A stretch of DNA of 64,000 nt from Apostichopus japonicus (lineage: Eukaryota; Echinodermata; Holothuroidea; Aspidochirotida; Stichopodidae), in contig NC_092568.1 of the NCBI RefSeq assembly GCF_037975245.1, forward strand, positions 14,161,501 through 14,225,500, read 5' to 3'. Shown here in pieces: positions 55,024-64,000 of the stretch (position 1 is its first letter; every line of letters begins with the position of its first letter). The position numbers were made by a program, and so were the translations under genes. The notes under the pieces were generated by a model. The model made no database searches and had not been told where the DNA came from. It was given only the letters and a program-made list of their open reading frames with translations.

Positions 55024-58000
55024 CATCAATCGAATGTTCGACAGCAATCAATCGAATGTTCGGCACCCATCAATCGAATGTGCGGCACCGATCAATCGAA
55101 TGTGCGACACCGATCAATAGGATGTGCGACACCGGTCAATCGAATGTGCGGCACCGATCAATCGAATGTGCGACACCGATCAATCGAATGTTCGACACCC
55201 ATCAATCGAATGTTCGGCACCGATTAATCGAATATGCGACACCGACCAAACGAATGTGCAATACCGATCAATCGAATGTGCGGCACCGATCAATCGAATG
55301 TGCGACACCCATCGAATGTTCGACACCGATCATTCGAATGTTCGACAGCAATCAATCGAATGTTCGGTACCCATCAATCGAATGTGCGGCACCGATCAAT
55401 CGAATGTTCGACACCGATCAATCGAATGTGCAGTACCGATCGATCGAATGTGCGACACCCATCAATCGAATGTTCGGCACCCATAAATCGAATGTTCGAC
55501 ACCCATCAATCGAATGTTCGACACCGATCAATCGAAATATACCCATCAATCGAATGTTCGACACAGATCATTCGAATGTTCGGCACCAATCAATCGAATG
55601 TTCGACACCGATTATTCGAATGTGCGACACCGATCAATAGGATGTGCGACAACAATCAATCGAATGTGCGACACCGATCAATCGAAGGTGCGACACCGAC
55701 CAAACGAATGTGCAGTACCGATAAATCGAATGTTCGACACCGATCAATCGAATGTGCAGTACCGATCAATCGAATGTTCGACACCCATCAATCGAATGTT
55801 CGACACCAATCAATCGAATGTTCGACACCGATTAATCGAATGTTCGGCACCCATCAATCGAATGTTCGACACCGATCAATCGAATATGCGACAACGATCA
55901 ATCGGATGTGCGACACCGTTCAATCGAATGTTCGACACCGATCAATCGAATGACACCCATCAATCGAATGTTCGACACAGATCATTCGAATGTTCGGCAC
56001 CAATTAATCAAATGTGCGACACCGATCATTCGAATGTTCGGCACCCATCAATCGAATGTTCGGCACCGATTAATCGAATATGCGACACCGACCAAACGAA
56101 TGTGCAATACCGATCAATCGAATGTTCGACACCAATCAATCGAATGTGCGACACCCATCAATCGAATATTCGACACCGAACAATCGAATGTGCAGTACCG
56201 ATCAATCGAATGTGCGACACCCATCAATCGAATGTTCGGCACCCATCAATCGAATGTTCGACACCCATCAATCGAATGTTCGAAACCGATCAATCGAATG
56301 ATACCCATCAATCGAAAGTTCGACACAGATCATGCGAATGTTCGGGACCCATCGATCGAATGTTCGACACCGATCATTCAAATGTTCGGCACCTATCAAT
56401 CGAATGTGCGACATCGATCAATCGAATGTGCGACACCGATCAATCGAATGTGCGACACCGATCAATCGAATGTGCGACACCGGTCAATGGAATGTGCGAC
56501 ACCCAACAGTCGAATGTGCGAAACTCATCAATCGAATGTTCGACACCGATCAATCGAATGTGCGACACCCATCAATCGAATGTTCGACACCGATCAATCG
56601 AATGTTCGGCACCCATCAATCGAATGTTCGACAGCAATCAATCGAATGTTCGGCACCCATCAATCGAATGTGCGGCACCGATCAATCGAATGTGCGACAC
56701 CGATCAATCGGATGTGCGACACCGATCAATCGAATGTTCGACACCGATCAATCGGATGTGCGACACCGATCAATCGAATGTTCGACACCGATTATTCGAA
56801 TGTTCGGCACCCATCAATCGAATGTTCGACACCGATCAATCGAATGTGCGACAACAATCAATCGAATGTGCATTACCGATCAATCGAATGTGCGACAACA
56901 ATCAATCGAATGTGCAGTACCGATCAATCGAATGTGCGACACCCATCAATCGAATGTTCGGCACCCATCAATCGAATGTGCGACACCCATCAATCGAATG
57001 TTCGACACCGATCAATCGAATGTTCGACACCGATCAATCGAATGTGCAGTACCGATCAATCGAATGTGCGACACCCATCAATTGAATGTTCGGCACCCAT
57101 CAATCGAATGTTCGACACCCATCAATCGAATGTTCGAAACCGATCAATCGAATGATACCCATCAATCGAATGTTCGACACAGATCATTCGAATGTTCGGC
57201 ACCCATCGATCGAATGTTCGACACCGATCATTCAAATGTTCGGCACCCATCAATCGAATGTGCGGCACCGATCAATCGAATGTGCGACACCGATCAATAG
57301 GATGTGCGACACCGGTCAATCGAATGTGCGGCACCGATCAATCGAATGTGCGACACCGATCAATCGAATGTTCGACACCCATCAATCGAATGTTCGGCAC
57401 CGATTAATCGAATATGCGACACCGACCAAACGAATGTGCAATACCGATCAATCGAATGTGCGGCACCGATCAATCGAATGTGCGACACCCATCGAATGTT
57501 CGACACCGATCATTCGAATGTACGGCACCTATCAATCGAATGTGAGGCACCGATCTTTCGATTGATCGGCACCAATCAATCGAATGTTCGACAGCAATCA
57601 ATCGAATGTTCGGCACCCATCAATCGAATGTGCGGCACCGATCAATCGAATGTGCGACACCGATCAATCGAATGTGCGACACCCATCAATCGAATGTTCG
57701 ACACCGATCAATCGAATGTTCGACACCGATCAATCGAATGTGCAGTACCGATCAATCGAATGTGCGACACCCATCAATCGAATGTTCGAAACCGATCAAT
57801 CGAATGTTCGACACAGATCATTCGAATGTTCGGCACCGAACAATCGAATGTGCAGTACCGATCAATCGAATGTGCGACACCCATCAATCGAATGTTCGGC
57901 ACCCATCAATCGAATGTTCGACACCCATCAATCGAATGTTCGAAACCGATCTATCGAATGATACCCATCAATCGAAAGTTCGACACAGATCATGCGAATG

Positions 58001-58844
58001 TTCGGGACCCATCGATCGAATGTTCGACACCGATCATTCAAATGTTCGGCACCTATCAATCGAATGTGCGACATCGATCAATCGAATGTGCGACACCGAT
58101 CAATCGAATGTGCGACACCGATCAATCGAATGTGCGACACCGGTCAATGGAATGTGCGACACCCAACAGTCGAATGTGCGAAACTCATCAATCGAATGTT
58201 CGACACCGATCAATCGAATGTGCGACACCCATCAATCGAATGTTCGACACCGATCATTCGAATGTTCGGCACCCATCAATCGAATGTTCGACAGCAATCA
58301 ATCGAATGTTCGGCACCCATCAATCGAATGTGCGGCACCGATCAATCGAATGTGCGACACCGATCAATAGGATGTGCGACACCGGTCAATCGAATGTGCG
58401 GCACCGATCAATCGAATGTGCGACACCGATCAATCGAATGTTCGACACCCATCAATCGAATGTTCGGCACCGATTAATCGAATATGCGACACCGACCAAA
58501 CGAATGTGCAATACCGATCAATCGAATGTGCGGCACCGATCAATCGAATGTGCGACACCCATCGAATGTTCGACACCGATCATTCGAATGTCCGGCACCC
58601 ATCAATCGAATGTTCGACACCGAACAATCGAATGTGCAGTACCGATCAATCGAATGTGCGACACCCATCAATCGAATGTTCGGCACCCATCAATCGAATG
58701 TTCGACACCCATCAATCGAATGTTCGAAACCGATCAATCGAATGATACCCATCAATCGAAAGTTCGACACAGATCATGCGAATGTTCGGGACCCATCGAT
58801 CGAATGTTCGACACCGATCATTCAAATGTTCGGCACCTATCAAT
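54471..58844 (+). repeat. Higher-order unit 3, enlarged to 4,374 bp
   Basis: Equivalent to the 2,714-bp unit plus 1,660 bp. The MRMFGTHRSN-coding marker region at 56,332 recurs at 57,992, which shows an internal duplication. The extra part also holds GTGAGGCACCGATCTTTCG at about 57,541 and AATGTACGGCACCTATC at about 57,518, strings otherwise found at 24-41 kb but absent from the other 2,714-bp units. Satellite part is 55,024-58,844. Confidence 0.88.
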
Positions 58845-59397
58845 TTGTCGGAAAATTACACCAACAGAATATGACAAATGTCAATAGATAGATGAGAGCG
58901 CAATAAAATAGTCAATAATCGCGAATAAGTTAAAAGTAGTGAAAAGCTGAAAAGGACACCAGCAGTCTATTTGAGTCCGTCAGGGGGTGGGGGCATCCGC
59001 CCCTGACTGTATGGACGCTTCGCCACTGAGTAAGGAGATGTTGGAGAACTGGCTGAAATGAGGCAAGTCATTAGCCTAAGACGAAGTTGTGTTGAGCTTA
59101 CCGGTACTCACACTCACTGCTACCACTTTTCACGGGGCGTGAAGAAGCGGTTGGGGTGACAATGTGGTCTATAGCCAGGGGACGGGCCGAGGGTCCCCCA
59201 GCATTTACTTAAATTATTACACCTGTATAGTATACGTGTGCATCGGACAGATCGACAAGTATGCATTGAAAAATGGGCAGATGCACGTTTCGGAGCCTTG
59301 GTAAATATTGGGGGGGCTTATCATGCATTTGCCCCCTCAACTTTTTTATTGGGGGGGCTGAGCCCCCCCAAGCCCCCCCGGTTCCGCCGCCACTGCC
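58845..59397 (+). mobile_element. Truncated hAT-like right half, amplified copy 3
   Basis: 553 bp, same two joints as the other amplified copies. Confidence 0.9.
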
Positions 59398-61558
59398 CAT
59401 CAATCGAATGTTCGACAGCAATCAATCGAATGTTCGGCACCCATCAATCGAATGTGCGGCACCGATCAATCGAATGTGCGACACCGATCAATAGGATGTG
59501 CGACACCGGTCAATCGAATGTGCGGCACCGATCAATCGAATGTGCGACACCGATCAATCGAATGTTCGACACCCATCAATCGAATGTTCGGCACCGATTA
59601 ATCGAATATGCGACACCGACCAAACGAATGTGCAATACCGATCAATCGAATGTGCGGCACCGATCAATCGAATGTGCGACACCCATCGAATGTTCGAATC
59701 CGATCATTCGAATGTTCGACAGCAATCAATCGAATGTTCGGTACCCATCAATCGAATGTGCGGCACCGATCAATCGAATGTTCGACACCGATCAATCGAA
59801 TGTGCAGTGCCGATCGATCGAATGTGCGACACCCATCAATCGAATGTTCGGCACCCATAAATCGAATGTTCGACACCCATCAATCGAATGTTCGACACCG
59901 ATCAATCGAAATATACCCATCAATCGAATGTTCGACACAGATCATTCGAATGTTCGGCACCAATCAATCGAATGTTCGACACCGATTATTCGAATGTGCG
60001 ACACCGATCAATAGGATGTGCGACAACAATCAATCGAATGTGCGACACCGATCAATCGAAGGTGCGACACCGACCAAACGAATGTGCAGTACCGATAAAT
60101 CGAATGTTCGACACCGATCAATCGAATGTGCAGTACCGATCAATCGAATGTTCGACACCCATCAATCGAATGTTCGACACCAATCAATCGAATGTTCGAC
60201 ACCGATTAATCGAATGTTCGGCACCCATCAATCGAATGTTCGACACCGATCAATCGAATGTGCGACAACGATCAATCGGATGTGCGACACCGATCAATCG
60301 AATGTTCGACACCGATCAATCGAATGACACCCATCAATCGAATGTTCGACACAGATCATTCGAATGTTCGGCACCAATTAATCAAATGTGCGACACCGAT
60401 CATTCGAATGTTCGGCACCCATCAATCGAATGTTCGGCACCGATTAATCGAATATGCGACACCGACCAAACGAATGTGCAATACCGATCAATCGAATGTT
60501 CGACACCAATCAATCGAATGTGCGACACCCATCAATCGAATGTTCGACACCGAACAATCGAATGTGCAGTACCGATCAATCGAATGTGCGACACCCATCA
60601 ATCGAATGTTCGGCACCCATCAATCGAATGTTCGACACCCATCAATCGAATGTTCGAAACCGATCAATCGAATGATACCCATCAATCGAAAGTTCGACAC
60701 AGATCATGCGAATGTTCGGGACCCATCGATCGAATGTTCGACACCGATCATTCAAATGTTCGGCACCTATCAATCGAATGTGCGACATCGATCAATCGAA
60801 TGTGCGACACCGATCAATCGAATGTGCGACACCGATCAATCGAATGTGCGACACCGGTCAATGGAATGTGCGACACCCAACAGTCGAATGTGCGAAACTC
60901 ATCAATCGAATGTTCGACACCGATCAATCGAATGTGCGACACCCATCAATCGAATGTTCGACACCGATCATTCGAATGTTCGGCACCCATCAATCGAATG
61001 TTCGACAGCAATCAATCGAATGTTCGGCACCCATCAATCGAATGTGCGGCACCGATCAATCGAATGTGCGACACCGATCAATAGGATGTGCGACACCGGT
61101 CAATCGAATGTGCGGCACCGATCAATCGAATGTGCGACACCGATCAATCGAATGTTCGACACCCATCAATCGAATGTTCGGCACCGATTAATCGAATATG
61201 CGACACCGACCAAACGAATGTGCAATACCGATCAATCGAATGTGCGGCACCGATCAATCGAATGTGCGACACCCATCGAATGTTCGACACCGATCATTCG
61301 AATGTCCGGCACCCATCAATCGAATGTTCGACACCGAACAATCGAATGTGCAGTACCGATCAATCGAATGTGCGACACCCATCAATCGAATGTTCGGCAC
61401 CCATCAATCGAATGTTCGACACCCATCAATCGAATGTTCGAAACCGATCAATCGAATGATACCCATCAATCGAAAGTTCGACACAGATCATGCGAATGTT
61501 CGGGACCCATCGATCGAATGTTCGACACCGATCATTCAAATGTTCGGCACCTATCAAT
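58845..61558 (+). repeat. 2,714-bp higher-order unit 4
   Basis: Back to the standard length after the enlarged unit 3. It carries the AATGTTCGAATCCGATC variant near 59,690 seen in units 1, 2 and 5, whereas unit 3 has ACACCGATC there. Satellite part is 59,398-61,558. Confidence 0.92.
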
Positions 61559-62111
61559 TTGTCGGAAAATTACACCAACAGAATATGACAAATGTCAATA
61601 GATAGATGAGAGCGCAATAAAATAGTCAATAATCGCGAATAAGTTAAAAGTAGTGAAAAGCTGAAAAGGACACCAGCAGTCTATTTGAGTCCGTCAGGGG
61701 GTGGGGGCATCCGCCCCTGACTGTATGGACGCTTCGCCACTGAGTAAGGAGATGTTGGAGAACTGGCTGAAATGAGGCAAGTCATTAGCCTAAGACGAAG
61801 TTGTGTTGAGCTTACCGGTACTCACACTCACTGCTACCACTTTTCACGGGGCGTGAAGAAGCGGTTGGGGTGACAATGTGGTCTATAGCCAGGGGACGGG
61901 CCGAGGGTCCCCCAGCATTTACTTAAATTATTACACCTGTATAGTATACGTGTGCATCGGACAGATCGACAAGTATGCATTGAAAAATGGGCAGATGCAC
62001 GTTTCGGAGCCTTGGTAAATATTGGGGGGGCTTATCATGCATTTGCCCCCTCAACTTTTTTATTGGGGGGGCTGAGCCCCCCCAAGCCCCCCCGGTTCCG
62101 CCGCCACTGCC
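61559..62111 (+). mobile_element. Truncated hAT-like right half, amplified copy 4
   Basis: 553 bp, same two joints as the other amplified copies. Confidence 0.9.
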
Positions 62112-64000
62112 CATCAATCGAATGTTCGACAGCAATCAATCGAATGTTCGGCACCCATCAATCGAATGTGCGGCACCGATCAATCGAATGTGCGACACCG
62201 ATCAATAGGATGTGCGACACCGGTCAATCGAATGTGCGGCACCGATCAATCGAATGTGCGACACCGATCAATCGAATGTTCGACACCCATCAATCGAATG
62301 TTCGGCACCGATTAATCGAATATGCGACACCGACCAAACGAATGTGCAATACCGATCAATCGAATGTGCGGCACCGATCAATCGAATGTGCGACACCCAT
62401 CGAATGTTCGAATCCGATCATTCGAATGTTCGACAGCAATCAATCGAATGTTCGGTACCCATCAATCGAATGTGCGGCACCGATCAATCGAATGTTCGAC
62501 ACCGATCAATCGAATGTGCAGTACCGATCGATCGAATGTGCGACACCCATCAATCGAATGTTCGGCACCCATAAATCGAATGTTCGACACCCATCAATCG
62601 AATGTTCGACACCGATCAATCGAAATATACCCATCAATCGAATGTTCGACACAGATCATTCGAATGTTCGACACCAATCAATCGAATGTTCGACACCGAT
62701 TATTCGAATGTGCGACACCGATCAATAGGATGTGCGACAACAATCAATCGAATGTGCGACACCGATCAATCGAAGGTGCGACACCGACCAAACGAATGTG
62801 CAGTACCGATAAATCGAATGTTCGACACCGATCAATCGAATGTGCAGTACCGATCAATCGAATGTTCGACACCCATCAATCGAATGTTCGACACCAATCA
62901 ATCGAATGTTCGACACCGATTAATCGAATGTTCGGCACCCATCAATCGAATGTTCGACACCGATCAATCGAATGTGCGACAACGATCAATCGGATGTGCG
63001 ACACCGATCAATCGAATGTTCGACACCGATCAATCGAATGACACCCATCAATCGAATGTTCGACACAGATCATTCGAATGTTCGGCACCAATTAATCAAA
63101 TGTGCGACACCGATCATTCGAATGTTCGGCACCCATCAATCGAATGTTCGGCACCGATTAATCGAATATGCGACACCGACCAAACGAATGTGCAATACCG
63201 ATCAATCGAATGTTCGACACCAATCAATCGAATGTGCGACACCCATCAATCGAATGTTCGACACCGAACAATCGAATGTGCAGTACCGATCAATCGAATG
63301 TGCGACACCCATCAATCGAATGTTCGGCACCCATCAATCGAATGTTCGACACCCATCAATCGAATGTTCGAAACCGATCAATCGAATGATACCCATCAAT
63401 CGAAAGTTCGACACAGATCATGCGAATGTTCGGGACCCATCGATCGAATGTTCGACACCGATCATTCAAATGTTCGGCACCTATCAATCGAATGTGCGAC
63501 ATCGATCAATCGAATGTGCGACACCGATCAATCGAATGTGCGACACCGATCAATCGAATGTGCGACACCGGTCAATGGAATGTGCGACACCCAACAGTCG
63601 AATGTGCGAAACTCATCAATCGAATGTTCGACACCGATCAATCGAATGTGCGACACCCATCAATCGAATGTTCGACACCGATCATTCGAATGTTCGGCAC
63701 CCATCAATCGAATGTTCGACAGCAATCAATCGAATGTTCGGCACCCATCAATCGAATGTGCGGCACCGATCAATCGAATGTGCGACACCGATCAATAGGA
63801 TGTGCGACACCGGTCAATCGAATGTGCGGCACCGATCAATCGAATGTGCGACACCGATCAATCGAATGTTCGACACCCATCAATCGAATGTTCGGCACCG
63901 ATTAATCGAATATGCGACACCGACCAAACGAATGTGCAATACCGATCAATCGAATGTGCGGCACCGATCAATCGAATGTGCGACACCCATCGAATGTTCG
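61559..64000 (+). repeat. Higher-order unit 5, cut by the window end
   Basis: 2,442 of the expected 2,714 bp are present and in register, so the repeat probably continues past the window. The last bases (CACCCATCGAATGTTCG) match 61,270-61,286 of unit 4. Satellite part is 62,112-64,000. Confidence 0.9.

Noticed and set aside
51757-62111. Four independent insertions of a short transposon
   Set aside because: The left joints are identical, lie inside the nested element, lack a terminal inverted repeat and show no flanking duplication.
1-64000. Telomeric repeat or bacterial/phage origin
   Set aside because: The unit is not a G-rich telomere hexamer type, and there are no bacterial genes, ribosome binding sites or operons. 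hAT-like and retroposon signatures indicate a eukaryotic nuclear genome.

Overview
The window is almost entirely one eukaryotic satellite DNA array. About 60.6 of the 64 kb consists of head-to-tail copies of a 22-bp monomer (reference copy at 1574-1595, core TCGAATGTTCGA), roughly 2,700-2,800 copies, all in the same orientation. I find no protein-coding gene, RNA gene, CRISPR array, origin or operon. The very long open frames on the + strand are an arithmetic by-product: 22 is 1 modulo 3 and the consensus monomer has no stop codon in any + frame, so all three frames read the same 22-residue peptide in rotation until a variant monomer supplies TGA, TAA or TAG.

The array is organised in long blocks built from monomer variants and copied as units. 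By comparing offsets of matching variant strings I see: a block at about 0.3-2.9 kb recurring about 13.35 kb downstream; a 6,039-bp tandem from 3.06 to about 13.2 kb containing nested 986-bp, 150-bp and 3.29-kb duplications; a more shuffled zone at 16-24 kb; a 2,308-bp repeat at 23.9-27.1 kb; a 5,007-bp higher-order repeat (almost three copies) at 27.25-40.97 kb; a 2,719-bp tandem at 42.7-48.0 kb; and a 2,714-bp higher-order repeat from 49.04 kb to the end of the window, probably continuing beyond it.

Three non-satellite sequences break the array. A 62-bp fragment at 19,882-19,943 ends in (ATT)n and looks like the 3' tail of a SINE or LINE. A 1,079-bp non-autonomous hAT-like DNA transposon sits at 48,515-49,593, with imperfect terminal inverted repeats and a perfect 8-bp target-site duplication (CCCATCAA) taken from the satellite. 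Inside it is a second, related element at 48,833-49,226 with its own 12-bp ends and a 7/8 target-site duplication. The right half of this nested pair (553 bp) together with about 2.16 kb of satellite was then amplified: four further copies of the same truncated half follow with identical left and right junctions. The order of events is therefore readable: satellite, outer insertion, nested insertion, truncation and duplication, amplification, then an internal 1,660-bp change in one unit.

Organism: the satellite, the hAT-type ends and the ATT-tailed retroposon tail show an animal-like eukaryotic nuclear genome. The style of the elements resembles those of marine invertebrates (cnidarian, echinoderm, mollusc), but this is a low-confidence impression. 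Whether the array is centromeric, pericentromeric, subtelomeric or interstitial cannot be decided from the sequence.
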